Positions 1 to 12,190 of a stretch of 64,000 nt of DNA are shown here, piece by piece (position 1 is the stretch's first letter; each line of letters begins with the position of its first letter). The stretch spans positions 2,790,001 through 2,854,000 of the forward strand of contig JAUDYN010000003.1 of the NCBI GenBank assembly GCA_030407005.1, in the 5' to 3' direction. The notes under the pieces are model-generated. The model made no database searches, was not told where the DNA came from, and saw only the letters and a program-made list of their open reading frames with translations. The translations under genes and the position numbers were made by a program. This DNA comes from Desarmillaria ectypa (Eukaryota > Basidiomycota > Agaricomycetes > Agaricales > Physalacriaceae).

Positions 1-2126
1 TACCATACATTCCTCTTCCCTCACGTTCCACACCTTCACCAATCCATCCGACCCTGCACTGACCAGCTGCATCCCAAAGTTAAGGAAATCGACTCTCAAG
101 ACAGAATTCGTATGGCCCTCAAAAGTCTTGACACATGAAAAATCATCCAAATTCCACAGCTTGACGGTTTTGTCCCCGCTCCCCGTAGCTAGCACCCTCT
201 CAGCCCGACCAAACTTGACACTCCACACGCCCCGCTTGTGGCCCTTGCATGTACCCAAGAGCTTCAGGCCCCCACTTGCACCAGTGTACTCAATCGCATA
301 CACCTTGGCCGTACGATCCTGCGACCCCGACACCAGCATACGATCATTTGGAGCCACATCCAGAGAATTGATGTCCTTCTCATGAGCTTTCAAAGTTAAC
401 AGGCTTTTGCACCGAACAACATCCGAACCCTCCGCATATGTAGATGGTACCGTGGAAAGATCCCACATTTTTATGGTCCGATCTTGACTCCCTGTGAACA
501 TGAATCGTAGCTTGGTGGAAGAGTCGGTCTCGTCCGCTTTGCGAGACATGGCGAGGGCCCCGACGCTTTCCGCATGGCCTTCACATAGACCAACGCAGCG
601 GTAGGCCCCATCTGACGTGCCGGGCGCCCATATTCTTGCAGAACGATCTTTGCTTCCGCTGCCCAAGACACGCCCATTGGCGCTGTGGTCGACGGACAGA
701 ACAATCTCTTTGTGTCCTTCTAGCAGACGAGCATCGAGAGACGAGGCCGAATACACCCGAACGAGGGAAGAGTTGGTCGCAATGGCCAGGTGGGAGTCCT
801 TGGAGGATGCTCCAAGGGGTGAAAGGAACGTTGCATCGACAATTTCGTCATTGTACCCAATGAGCTGACGGGTTAGGGAGTGCGACGTGAGAGAGTGGAA
901 CAGGATATTTTGATCAGCATGGATAGAAACAAGAGTTGATGTTGCCGCATTATATCTGGCAATATCATCAGTGCGCTGCCCAATTATCAGAGGAAATAGC
1001 TTACTGGACGTCAACAATCTGACGCTGCTCTTCTTGGTCAACCGAAATTTGAGAATGCTCGGTCCCTAGAGTGAACAGCGCATTGCCCTCCCTTGCATCC
1101 CAAATCTTTACAACACCATTCTCTCCTCCAGTATAGAAGCGTATATTCTTCGGGTCTGATGAGGTGCCTGTTAAATCTTCATCATGCAACAACCCCACCG
1201 CTTCCACTCTTTCGAGAATCGGAATAGTCTTCAGCAGCCGAGGAGCAGTTTCCTTGCCCTTCCCCTTTCGCTTGGCACTAGAGTGGACAAGACTTAACGA
1301 CGAGAGGTCCCACAAAAGAACGACTGAGTCTCGTCCCCCACTAACTAGCCACTTCCCATCCAAAGACACGTCCAGACCCCGAGGGACGGAAACATGACCC
1401 TCAAGCACAGCACCCGGTTTGCTAGTCGCTCGGGAAGCCTCTGAGAGCTCAAAGATACGTATGCGAGTATCTACGGATGCAGTGATGAGCTGCATTTGGG
1501 TTCTTTGGCTTACGGACGGGTCCTGGGGGTAGTTGAACGTCAAGGCGCTCACTACGCCCCCGTGACCTTTGAACACATGCGTCACGTATCCACGAAGAAT
1601 GTCCCGTACTTTGACGATGCCATCCGCAGAGCCAGAAGCGAGGTAGGTGGATGTGGGGTCAGTTTTACAGACGTGGACCGGGGCGTCATGGGCCTTAGCT
1701 ATGACGCGGATTGGCTGGACGGGTTTTTCGATGGAATCTAGCGACCGTGGAAGCTCGAAGATACGAAGAGAAAGCGAGGAAGTAAAAGCGAGAAGGTGTG
1801 TCGAGGAAGGGGAAACACATATTGATGTTACCGATTGTGTATCCTACGTACATGTCAGTGTCAAGTTAAAAAATAGTACCAGGTACTCACACCCGCAAAC
1901 GTGCATATTTGGGTGCCCGTCGACACCTCAGTCAATAGCAATTCTTCTCCAATAGAAGTCACGAGTCTCTGTCCATCTGGAAGGACTGCAACGGGTCCTC
2001 CCGTGTACAGCGGGGGAACCGTACGCGCTTTTTTGAATCTGTATTCATTTCAGAAGGTGTACCACAATCCCTGAAAAATGCGTACGCGGTCTTGAGCTTC
2101 GGACGCCCCGCAGTGGGAATGACCAT
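1..2126 (-). CDS. UTP13: U3 snoRNP / SSU processome WD40 protein Utp13 (partial, runs off left edge)
   Basis: The joined exons give a WD40-repeat protein of the Utp13/TBL3 family. This is a subunit of the UTP-B complex in the nucleolar small-subunit processome, needed for 18S rRNA maturation. I place the start at 2126: exon 1 ends in PKLKTA, a 47-nt GT-AG intron (2085-2039) follows, and exon 2 opens with FKKARTVPPLYTGGP, the conserved N-terminal signature of the family. Repeat units end in VLLWDL, VKIWDA and, at the window edge, LVKVWNV. Another intron follows the codons for QRQIVDVQ near 1007. The 3' end and the C-terminal Utp13 domain lie outside the window, so it is truncated only by the window. 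Family assignment is strong; the internal exon joins are by eye. Confidence 0.88.
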
Positions 2127-2935
2127 CGTCGAACAGAAAAAAGCTGAATGAGCTCGGGAATTTCCCGATAGAGTGATTGTGACAAGTCGGCGATTTCGAA
2201 ATATTGGTCACATCACCTACTTACCTTTTTCGACGGTAATGTAACAAACGACTATTTCTGGCTTGGTCGGCCCTCGTTCAAAATGATTTTGGCTGATGTT
2301 TGGCTGGTTCTCTTTCCCATGTCGCCTGTCCAAAAGAACTTTCGAACTCCAATATGGTATTCATTCATGTATATTCGCTGACTAGCGTGAGTTTGTCGAC
2401 TTCGTTGTTTCATCAAACGGCCTACCGGCGGAATTGGCACCAGCTGGGAGCGCATGGTTTCCACAGTCAGAATGTATCACCGCTTTATTTGTGTACCTAC
2501 ATCACCCACTGCTAGTGTGTCGGGAAACCACAGGGCTGGATCATCATTTCTTTGTTCCACCTCAAGTACCATATGCAGCACACCATTCCTATTCATCTAT
2601 TCGAGAAAGGTGGTGATCTACAGATATGGTCCTAGGCCTTATCGGAGTTTCCTCTATTGGATTCCATGCCCGAGAGTCACTATGTTCCTTGACTCACCCA
2701 AAGCGATAAGTGATCAAGGCACCGGAGTGGATATCTGCGTCGTACGTATATTGACAGATATTGACCAAACATTGCGGGACACAGGTGTAGAAAAAAATAC
2801 AAAAACACACAACTCGTGTGACACCTGTAGAAAGGGAAAAGGCCATAAGGTCTCCTGGACTCCGAAATAAGCTGAAAACCTATAGTGATAAAATTAATTG
2901 AATAATGCTTCTTGCCGACCGCTCCGCGTTCACCG
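2127..2935. other. intergenic, upstream of UTP13
   Basis: About 0.8 kb between the UTP13 start and the stop of the forkhead gene. It should hold the UTP13 promoter and the forkhead 3'UTR. A 138-codon plus-strand open frame at 2454-2870 has no recognisable motif. I see no RNA gene or mobile-element signal. Confidence 0.5.
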
Positions 2936-4156
2936 TTACGAAGGTCGTGATGCACTCGACCAATGCATACGGAGTGAGTCCAGTTGCTCCTCTGCTTGAC
3001 GCCTTAACTCTGCCTCCTCGTCTGCATCCCTCTCCGCTTCTCTTCTCTTCCTTGATTCTTCTTCCAACATGGCCTCTACCGTCCGCAAAGTAGATTTGGA
3101 TCGGGACGCTTCCGCCTGTGCTTGGGCGAGCTGGTCAGTGAGCCTTATGGACAGGGACACAGCCTCTGCAGACTGGCGTCTAAGCCCGGCCACCTCGATT
3201 TGCAGATGCTCGATGATGCTCTTAGCTTCGTCGTTTTGTTCGGGGAATGGATTTCGAGATGAGGAGGTAGAGGGTAGCGGATAATGCGTCGAGCCGGCGA
3301 GAGATGGACGTCGTTCGTATGAATGCATAACGTCATCCTCGCTTTCGAATTCATCTTCATCCGAAACCTGGCCGTCCTCTTCATAATCATCATCGTCATG
3401 CATAGATCGGTCCGCGTGAGTGGATTCGGAATACGGACCATCTTTACGAGGCCTTCCTCTTTTCTTGGCCTGATTCTCTGCTTCTTTGTCCTTGTTGGGT
3501 CTACCCCGCTTTCGCGGTCGCTTCGTACCCGGCGGAGCCAAAAGATTTACAGTCCAATATGAGCCGAAACCAGGGTCAGTGACGGGGCGGGGTTGGCGTT
3601 CAAATAGACGATTCAAAGATAGATGATGTCGAACGGATTGCTAAAAACAAATATAAGATCGCCAGTGGCAAGGTAATGAGAAAATCACGTACTTTCCACG
3701 TCGGACCCGCAGTTTTATAATAGGCGTACTTCCCCTCCATCGCGGCATAGATTTCCCTTATGGTAAGACGCTTGCGTGGGCTACCCAAGATTGCACATCG
3801 CAAGATGACAGGTAGAGTATGCTGAGGACGTCCATCTGTATCAGGCAAACAGTCGAGCGTGTCGGGGCAATTGGGGTGCGGTTCGTGGTCTTGGTATTGC
3901 CATGGAGGCATCTCAGGTTCAGGATCTAGCTGATCCACGTCTCCAACATCGCCTAGAGCGTCAAATGTATGGGCGCTGGCTACTGAGGCAGGCGAGGATG
4001 GCAGCTCCAGGGCGGACGGCGAGTGAGCCTCATCGTTTATATGAAGTCTAGAATGGTTAGCAAGGGTGGTACATGGCGAGCACGACGGCGGGAGACCTAC
4101 CTAGACGACGCCTGCCTTGAATCATCGGGATTGAGTATACTACGGAGACTCGCCAT
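2936..4156 (-). CDS. forkhead transcription factor with two AT-hooks and a C-terminal coiled coil
   Basis: Three exons (4156-4101, 4047-3693, 3640-2936) join in frame with GT-AG introns. The forkhead winged-helix domain starts around residue 90 (LPVILRCAILGSPRKRLTIR). It crosses the second intron within GPTWK/QSVRHHLSLNRLF and ends at DPGFGSYWTVN, which is the full helix 1 to wing 1 core. Two AT-hook cores follow, KRGRPNKDK and KKRGRPRKD. Next come an acidic stretch rich in D and E and a C-terminal heptad region (SKSTLRTVEAMLEEESRKRR). The start MASLRSILNPDD is chosen because an in-frame Met opens the only exon that splices cleanly into the second. It is probably a nuclear sequence-specific regulator; its targets are unknown. 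It sits just downstream of another regulator gene on the same strand. Confidence 0.85.
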
Positions 4157-4388
4157 GGAGGGGGATGAGGAACCTCCTTTGAGATAAGGGTAAGCTGGAC
4201 CAAACTGGACCCATAAGCCCACCCACGGCTTATATAATATGCCCCATAGATCGCGATCTCTCCGATCAGATTTGTCTTCGGCTGAGTCACACTGCCTATT
4301 CTCGTAGAAATACAATGTGACAAGAAAATACATAGGACAACACAACTCACAACAAGCAGCTACTGTATATTACAGCGCGTCTAGGGGT

Positions 4389-7300
4389 CTATAGCCCATA
4401 CTGATTAAAATTATATGGATACGGGAGCCCTCCTGCCCCTACATTACTTTGCAGCCACTCGTCGTCCTGTCGCGAGCCTCCTCCTCCTCCAAAGTCTAAC
4501 TCATTCAGCGGCGGAGCCACGGGATTCGCATCCACTGTGGGCCCTTGTGCTACGACAGGAGACATGGGCTGCGAGCCCTGACTCTGCCCGTTCCGGGGCC
4601 ACCATTCATAGCCCGGATAAAACGATGTGGAGGGTTCGATTCCTGGTATATCCAGGCCTAGCATGTGTGCCATGATCCGCGTGCTCAGGTCTTGTACCCC
4701 TGTTTCTGCCTGCTCTTGCTGCGGGGGTCCATTGAGATCTCCAAACGCCTCTCGTTGCAAATAGTCAGATGTCTTTTCCTGAGCGAACGCAATGTCTGCT
4801 TGTCGCTTATGTCGCCCAGGAGAGTTTGAGTCCTCCGATGTCTGAGCATTGTCAAAGGTCAGCTGTACCCCATTTAGTAGATCCCATGCGCGTGAGGCAC
4901 TGGGCCAAACCACCTATTATAAGAATGTTATAAGTCCCGCATTGATTCGTATCACGGCTCTTGCCTAAACATACCTCCATGTCCTTCAGTGCTGCCATAC
5001 ATTGACGCAAGCCCAGAGATGCCTGGACATTCGACGGCCGTAAAGTTACTAGTAAAGGAAAGATCAGCCCTTTAATCACCCAGTGAAAATTGAATATGTA
5101 ATGAACGAACATGTCAAAACATGCATAATGCTGTCATTATAATAAGCGCCGGTCAACAATCTCATTAGTGGAACGACGTACCCAGCGCTGAATATGTACG
5201 ATGTAAGGAACGGAGAACAGCGTTTAAGCGTAAACGTCTCCCGGTACACCGTGACTGGCGAGTGGGAAGTTTGAATAGCCAGAATTGCCGACTGCACGGC
5301 ACACTTACCGATGGACCCAATATGGCTAGCGGCGCCTTGAGCCAGGTCAAATGCCTTCAACTCCAATGTGGAATGTCGGGAAGTGAATTCTCCGCTGGAA
5401 AACAAGGTCAGTTAACGCTATCCAAACTCATACAGTAACGAAATAATCACCCTTTCCAATTAGGAATGCTAGCCGGGGCAAAAGTGAATGGACGTTTCTT
5501 AACAGAAACAATACAGATATGGCTTACAACGCTCGGTTGAGTAACAAGACGGACCCCCAATACCTGATGTGCAAAAAAAGAATGTGCGGTGGCGGGACTT
5601 TACGCCGATTAGCAGTATCGTATCGCAAATGTTCAGGTAAACTGATGTACCATTGATCCAGCTGGGACTCAAAGCTAGACAACAAGGCACGGCGAGAGAC
5701 CCCTGGTGTGGCGCGTACAGGATAGATTTTGGATATTATGGCACCTAAGATAACGCCTAGACGTATTTGTTAGTACCCGCGAATGTCATTTTGCAGGAAC
5801 AGTTACAGAGGGTGGCGGTGGCGCGGAAACAGTACATCACCGCATTGGGAGTGGGGGGATAGGCAGCACTTGTCGAATCTGATGGTAGCGGTCGCCAAGG
5901 TTGTTGCTCATCAGCCTGATCATGAAGGAATGCGTCAAATGTTCATTGTATATTACCCCTGAAATTCAGACTCACTTGGTTCACCTCCGGTAAGGGAGTA
6001 TCAAAGTCATCATCTCTGATGATAATTGGACGTCCTATTAAATTGGTAAGTTAAGAGAGAAGTCCAAACAGAGGTATTTCCTTACCCATGTATATCGAAC
6101 CATACCTATATCATATGTCAATCTTTGTTTAAAGTGTTGAGGAACTATGGCCCACCTGTCCGCGAGTGTACATACCCACCAGATCTGTCGTCGAGTCTGA
6201 GTCTCTTCGGGGGAGAACATGTCTTCGCCGTGAATTTTCCAATGATCGGAGTTACGATTTAGTCCCAAATCAATCGCCTGTCGGCACCGTGAGTGTCTAT
6301 TCTTGTGACAAAGTATCATGGTATACCATGCGTATGGCCATGCCTAAATTGTTGAGGTCAACCGCTGTTTGTCGATGATCAGCCAACACGAGAAACATAC
6401 CGATATATATCCATCCTTGCTCCATGCTCCCGATTCCAAACTCCCGATATCCCAATAGAAGCAGAGCTTGAACGGTAGTAGGTCGTGATCGGTGGAAGAT
6501 TTTGGCTATTCGCTAATATGAGAATCAAATCATCACTACAGAAACTTAAACTCACTGAGTATATCCTTGGCCGATTCCTGATAGTTACGGCCAGCTTCCC
6601 ACATCTTTCCGTTCGTAGGTGGGGGCATTTCTTGATCAGAAAATCGAGCAGTAATAGCGAACATGGACAGAAGAAGCAATGCGGACAGTTTCTGAGTAGC
6701 TTCTGGTTTCGGCGATGATCCGGTCTCTGACGGCTTCGGGCTATCTTGCTGCAACGATTCGCTGTTAGAGTAAGTCAGAAACCAGTCACTGTTTTCGTGC
6801 AATTGCGTCCATCTTGCATACCCTTGTCTCCTGTAAATATATGAGCGCAGTTTCTCCAATCAGAAATTATGGCACCTACAAGGCACGGTACTCCCGTAAA
6901 AAGCGACCTTTATGTATAAGGGGAAACACGGGATGAATGTACACGAAGTACAGTTCAATGAGTCGATCTTGGATGTGCGAAGGTGGCAGCTGCACTTCGA
7001 TATCTTCTTCTTGAATGAGGTGGAGTATATGATCCTTAGACGGTGGCCAAACCCTTGCCATAGGCAATTTCCTACGTCAGATTTGTTTTAGTTCAGACTG
7101 GTTCCTTGCGATTGATGGCTCTCACCATACGCCTCCGTCGTTTCGATCATCGGTCCGCGAGTTCCTGCTCAGAAGATGTAGACCGCTCGCCTTGCCATGA
7201 TATCGAAGCTTGATGAAAAGCACGTATTAACTCTGCAACGTAAACATGGACAAACCGGTACCTCTTGATTTTCGTCCAGAGATAATTGGCCCATATGTTC

Positions 7301-8432
7301 CGTGGCGTCTTTCAATGATTCACGGTCTTCGCTTTCTATAATTGAGCGATCAGAATTTGCCCTGGGTTCAACGTAACTGCATGCTTGCCGGATAACGGTT
7401 CCATAGTGTACATCCGACTCCAATCGGGATTTGCAGCACGAGACTCAGTGGAGGCAACATTCAGTCGACGTCTCTGAGTGGCCGGCTCCGTACCATCAAT
7501 GGAACTGGAGGAACCAGAGGGCCCTCCATAAATAGATGGCGTGGATGCCGACGAGGATGACAACCCAGAAGCTAGCCGGGCGGCGAGGTTATCCTGCCAT
7601 TCCTGGGTAGGGACTACGGAAAGTCCTCGATCTGCAGTTACTACGAATTTCAATTACCACGGATCTGGAACAGGCTGCGAGGGCTTGCCTTGAGCCGAGG
7701 AGACTTTTTCTCTCGATACTCTAGATTGTCTTCGCGACCTTGAAGGGTCCCGCGGAGGAGACGTCTCATTGCTTCTCAGGACAGACGCAAAAAAGTCCTC
7801 TTTGGTTGCACCTGAGCGTTGATTTCGACGGCCGGAAGGACCCTACAGATATTGATAGTAGGTTCGGCTGAAACTGAGTGAAGAAACCCGAGGCTCACAT
7901 AAGGACCTGAATCAACTCTTCCTAGAATTTCCCGAGCAAGGTCATCCTGGCGCAGATCGGCGACGATGCTCTGCACACGAGGATCATTGCATTGCATGAG
8001 CGCGCCTAAGAGGGACTCGACCTGGTGCCACCGCTGCTCAATGGCATGGATATACCCCTTCGGCGGTCCCCGCTTATAGCTCGGGCCTAAGAAAAAAGTA
8101 AAAGGGCATCGATGACTGAATTCTGTAGGAGCGCACCAAGAAATGTACAAGCTGCTCAAAGACCAAGATAAGTCTCCACACACATACGTAGAGAATGATA
8201 TTGACCTGTTCCTGCCTGCGCGCAGCTTTTACACTGAGTGGAGTCGGCAGCACCTCTTTCACATTTACTCTTTGTCTTTCTGCACTGGTCACAGGCTGCG
8301 GAGAAAAAAGAGGTCAAGGGACTCCTAACTTAGATTGCCGAGTCACATACCTCTACTGCTCCTCTTTCTGGAGGCTGCCTGGGAGTCGTGGTTGACTTCG
8401 TCGTCAGAAGGGTCGGAATCATGCCAATCCAT
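4389..8432 (-). CDS. Zn2Cys6 fungal transcription factor with fungal_trans domain
   Basis: A long gene of about ten short exons. The start at 8432 opens MDWHDSDPSDDEVN. The next exon carries the binuclear zinc cluster ACDQCRKTKSKCERGAADST followed by QCKSCAQAG and then ECTF (Cx2Cx6C...Cx2Cx6C). It is followed by GPSYKRGPPKGYIHAIEQRW, typical of basidiomycete XlnR-like regulators. The middle regulatory domain is clear: LIELYFVYIHPVFPLIHKGRF, then TRRQIWWVCTLADRW, then GRPIIIRDDDFDTPLPEV. The C-terminus is rich in G, Q and P and ends FNQYGL. It is a nuclear DNA-binding regulator; a role in sugar or polymer use is only suggested by family resemblance. The existence and class of the gene are clear; the exact edges of small exons between 5,400 and 6,500 are uncertain. 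Confidence 0.85.
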
Positions 8433-8932
8433 GTTGGGAAAGATGGGAGGGTGGTGGTGGTGTCAAGAAAAGAAACTAGAATCGGTTATTAATGGACATT
8501 AACATCGAATAGGATGTCGATCCCGACGAATGTCTCTCTTCAAAACTCACGTGCCCAAGGTAACATGGGGTTTGACAAGCCAATCAGCGTGGACTCCGGT
8601 CCGACATGAGCCGATCGGGCGACATGTCCGAGCGTTGAGCCTGTGACGTATTTTCCGTCCTGACCATGAGCCGAATGTACGCTGGCAATCACCGTCGGCT
8701 CCCGTGCTGCTCGACGGGCAGAACATGGTTGCCACTCGTGCCTTCTGGCGTTGCTTCGCTTCATTGTCAGTCCTAAAAGAGATGTATATTCACATAGTGC
8801 CGTTGTAACGCATGCTAATACAAGTGGGTCCACATTTGTCTTACCCCATATCGTGCTCAGCGCACAGCCAGCCACCATCAGGGATCCGTAACAGTCCATT
8901 TATTACGCGTTCGTTCCTGTTTGTTTCAACCC
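8433..8932. other. intergenic, upstream of the Zn2Cys6 gene
   Basis: About 500 nt that should contain the Zn2Cys6 promoter and the NIPSNAP 3'UTR. A minus-strand open frame of 119 codons (8899-8540) has no recognisable domain and no homologous look, so I do not call it a gene. Confidence 0.45.
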
Positions 8933-10104
8933 TTACTTCAATGGGCTATACGGCAGAGGGGCAAGAATGAACGAATCCATAAACTTGGCCAACTGCGACG
9001 TCTGAAATAGCCGTTTGGGCAGAATTACACAACTAAATTCAAATCGATCAAAGCGCACCTTGTCTACCGTTTCTGCCCATCCATCAATTTGCCACGCATT
9101 CTCTCTTGTCTCTTTACGAGTCTCCAGATTTCTGCGCCAAGAGAGATAAGTGTCGGTCCCGAAGCTATAAGAGCGGCCCTCACGGATACTGCCACATATG
9201 GTGGACCTGGTTGAGTCTTCCGACCTGTGAAAACCATGCACCAACTGGAGCGACGTGCTTGCGCCGCGCCTCGATGCCTCTTCGCCTAATACATACATGT
9301 CAATTTTCATTCCGAATAGAAACAGGTGGACCGCTGGGAACGGACCAGGTGTGTTCCCATTCCAACAGAGTGCCTACTTTCAGCTGATATGATCGCAACT
9401 CGAAAATACCGCCTTGGGCACGCGGTGGAGCGGTCGGGAAGAATGCAAACTCCTGATTTAGCTGAGAGGAGCGTGAATTGATGAATGGCAGCATCGCTTG
9501 ATATGCTTTCAAGTGCTGTGAACGTCTTCACAATTTCCGAGACATCACGTTGAATCGATAGGAAATACCTCAGATGTCCGCGCCAGTGCACTCGATTTGT
9601 CGTATCCACCATAGTTCTCGTATTCGAGGATGTGAAAGAACGTGTCTTGCTCTCCGACGAGGGTCTCCCAGCTGCCTGTCAGTTTGACCTTCATTTCTGA
9701 ATCTTTGAGGAGGCCTGTGTAATATCTCTCGCTACTTGGATGTCAAAATAGGGTATTGGTGAGTAATAAAGCTTTACTCACGCTGCGACTTTGTACTCTT
9801 CCGTTTTGTCGGACTTGACGCGGTGTACTATTGGATTCCAGACACGTCACCATCTGGGAAACGACAGGATACCTACCTTCAAAACCATGAACGTACTTGC
9901 CGCGACCAACAAGACGGGAATGCTGAAGAATGTCAACCTCACCAGCCTTCTTGGCCTCTGGGGACCCGTGTAACAAAGACTGCATTGTCATGAGGTTGAA
10001 ATCTTCAGAACATTCATCTAACGGTGAATAGCTACCTGAACTGAGATGGATCGACGCGTCGCAGCAAGAGAAGATGCTGCTCTGTAAGCTGGAATGCGAT
10101 ACAT
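8933..10104 (-). CDS. NIPSNAP family protein, probably mitochondrial
   Basis: The spliced product matches NIPSNAP proteins over their length, with two ferredoxin-like NIPSNAP modules. The start at 10104 gives MYRIPAYRAASSLAATRRS, a basic, Ser/Ala-rich leader that looks like a mitochondrial presequence. After an intron comes SLLHGSPEAKKAGEVDILQH. Diagnostic blocks are GSWETLVGEQDTFFHILEYE, then NQEFAFFPTAPPRAQGGIF, then ELRSYQLKVGTLLEWEHTW. The C-terminus holds AWFSQVGRLNQVHHMWQYP, TRENAWQIDGWAETV and the terminal PLPYSPLK. Family members associate with mitochondria and are linked to mitophagy signalling in animals. The fungal role is unknown. At least five introns are needed. The CDS starts 137 bp from the stop of the next minus-strand gene. 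Confidence 0.88.
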
Positions 10105-10241
10105 TGTGGTAGAAGTCAAGAGACGTGTGAGTGAAACCCCGCTATAACTCCAATCAGTTCGTGACGTATTTCCGCAGGAGTAAGGTTAGGGTTACGCGCA
10201 TCCACTCTGTGAGCAAGTATTTATTGAGTATTTAGCATGTT

Positions 10242-12043
10242 CTACTGCTGCTTGGCAACACCACGCATCCATATCTCGTAGATGCACCACTTTTCTGAAT
10301 CACCCATGTTCTCTGAAAGCACAACTCTGAAAGAATGCCCATTGATATTGTCTAAATGCCTCTTGTTGTTGAATTCTGGTGACGACATACGAATACTGCA
10401 CTCCGTCATAGCTGCTGGTATATATGTTCCGCCCGCTATGTCGACGCAGGAGATATCATGAATAGTAGGCACCTGATCTTACAATTAATGGCACTGGTCA
10501 GTACAATGATGAAAATGCGTACCCATGACTTGGTGAAAGGGCAGTACATTTCAAAAAGCGAATTATGAAGAATCGCCACCGTAGCATTATCCGTCAAAAT
10601 CACCATGTGAATTTCTGCCCAGGCACTATCCAGGTCTCGTAGCATATCTAGAGATATTGCATCCCCTTTTTTTCCACCTAAGGACTAGCTCAAATCACTG
10701 AACTTTAATGTCCGGGACGGTACTTCACCTGTTAAGCTGCGGAAAGCGGTATCTGCTCGAGTATCAACTGCATGAGACAGAGGGTGGAGCAGATAGTGTT
10801 TTGTATTTTCTTCCAACAAAACACCACTGTCTTCTCGAGTGAAGATACCCACGGCAGATGTATCGACAGCCTCAGGAAGAAGTCTGATTGAGGTTTCTAG
10901 AACACAAGGTAGTCCCCTGCAAGGTGTGCGAGAGACAGGTGTCCTTTGCATATCCGGCGTACTGTACTGAATATACGGAATATCTCCAGCACCAGGTAGA
11001 CAGGGACTCCTCTCGCAGGCAATAACCGAGGAGAGAAGCTCCACGGCCCTGTTCTGGGAGTCAAAAAATCAGCTGAACAGCTGATTTTAGGTACAGCGAC
11101 ATTAACTTACGATATGTTTCCGATTCCGTTCGTTCCCTTCGGTGCCTACGGTAAACGGCTTGCCGCCCTGGAGTTCAATGCCCTGATCAAACCAGACTTC
11201 TGGATATTCATTGTGTAAAATTGTAAAGTAATTGTCCGCCATCTTCATTTCATTTTCTGTGAGCTGAAGAAATCTCAAAAGAGATAAGAAATCCACAGCA
11301 AAGGATCGAGGAAACATTGCTCCGTGGCCGAGCCAAGCGAAGGATGTGTGGATGCTTGATCCGACGTCAAGTCTTCGCAGTTGACTTGATAGCAATTCGT
11401 GTGCAGGCAGCAAATGTAGGCTGGTCTTCGATGACAGAGACATACGTGCGCGCATCGCAAGGACGACTTCAGGTAATACTATATAGTCATCATCCTAGAA
11501 ATTTGGCCTGAGTGACCGACCCCACCGGATGGTGAGAAGCGCACGTACCTGAACGAAACAAAAAGGTGTCGAAACTTGAGCACATGCCATAAATCTGGCT
11601 TGGAAATACAGATTATCAGGTGCATTGTACACCTTTAGCCTACTCCCTGTACATGGAGCGAAGTCCTATTACGAAGACATGATTTTGAGAGAATGTAAGA
11701 GCAAACACAAAAGGCAAACAGCTTCGAAGATTTGACCAGGACTGTTGTTCCACACGAATACGGTGTGGATTGTGTTTTCAAGGGAAGGACCACAAAGTAG
11801 AGAAACTATTTTGATGACATTGGGAAACCGGGACCAGTTCAGAATCACCGCGGTGGTATCAGGGTGTCCGTTTGGATCAGGATCAAGAAATCCAACCCGT
11901 TCAAAAGAGCCGTTCACTCCACTTTTGACATATGTCACAGGAAATGACGGTGCGACGTCCAACCGAAAAGAACCCAGCAGAAGCGAGAGCAGAAGAAAGA
12001 CCAGTGGCCAGAAAAAATATCTCAACATGATGGTCCAAGACAT
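10242..12043 (-). CDS. type II membrane glycosyltransferase-like protein with C-terminal discoidin-like domain
   Basis: The start at 12043 gives MSWTIMLRYFFWPLVFLLLS, a signal-anchor helix. The lumenal part begins AVILNWSRFPNVIKIVSLLC and VFVWNNSPG, which resembles the start of a GT-A nucleotide-sugar fold. Next come NLYFQARFMACAQVSTPFCF and VQDDDYIVLPEVV; the DDD triplet is a candidate DXD metal/nucleotide-sugar site. Conserved-looking blocks follow: LHLLPAHELLSSQLRRLDVG, TSFAWLGHGAMFPRSFAVDF, KMADNYFTILHNEYPEVWFD and the end QGIELQGGKPFTVGTEGNER. After further introns the C-terminal part (AWAEIHMVILTDNATVAILH, then SFRVVLSENMGDSEKWCIYE) looks like a discoidin/galactose-binding-type sandwich. 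The glycosyltransferase call rests on fold-level resemblance, with the GT64/exostosin type closest. The substrate is unknown. Confidence 0.6.
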
Positions 12044-12190
12044 ACCCCTATGGAAGCTTTTAGGCAGCTTACGTTCGCGTCAACCTTGTAACTTCTTATT
12101 ACCACGACCAGCGAGGTTGCCCGTGCCAGCTATCAATGTCGTCCCCGTAATCCCTGGACATCAAGAATAGCGTGCTCACTGTTTGCGACC

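Noticed and set aside
2454..2870. 138-codon open frame on the plus strand
   Set aside because: No recognisable motif; composition does not look coding; sits in an intergenic gap.
8540..8899. 119-codon open frame on the minus strand
   Set aside because: No domain, signal or splice continuity; it lies where the promoter of the Zn2Cys6 gene is expected.
10180..10198. Telomere-like GGTTAGGGTTA
   Set aside because: Fewer than two full repeat units, inside a normal intergenic gap between two housekeeping-type genes.
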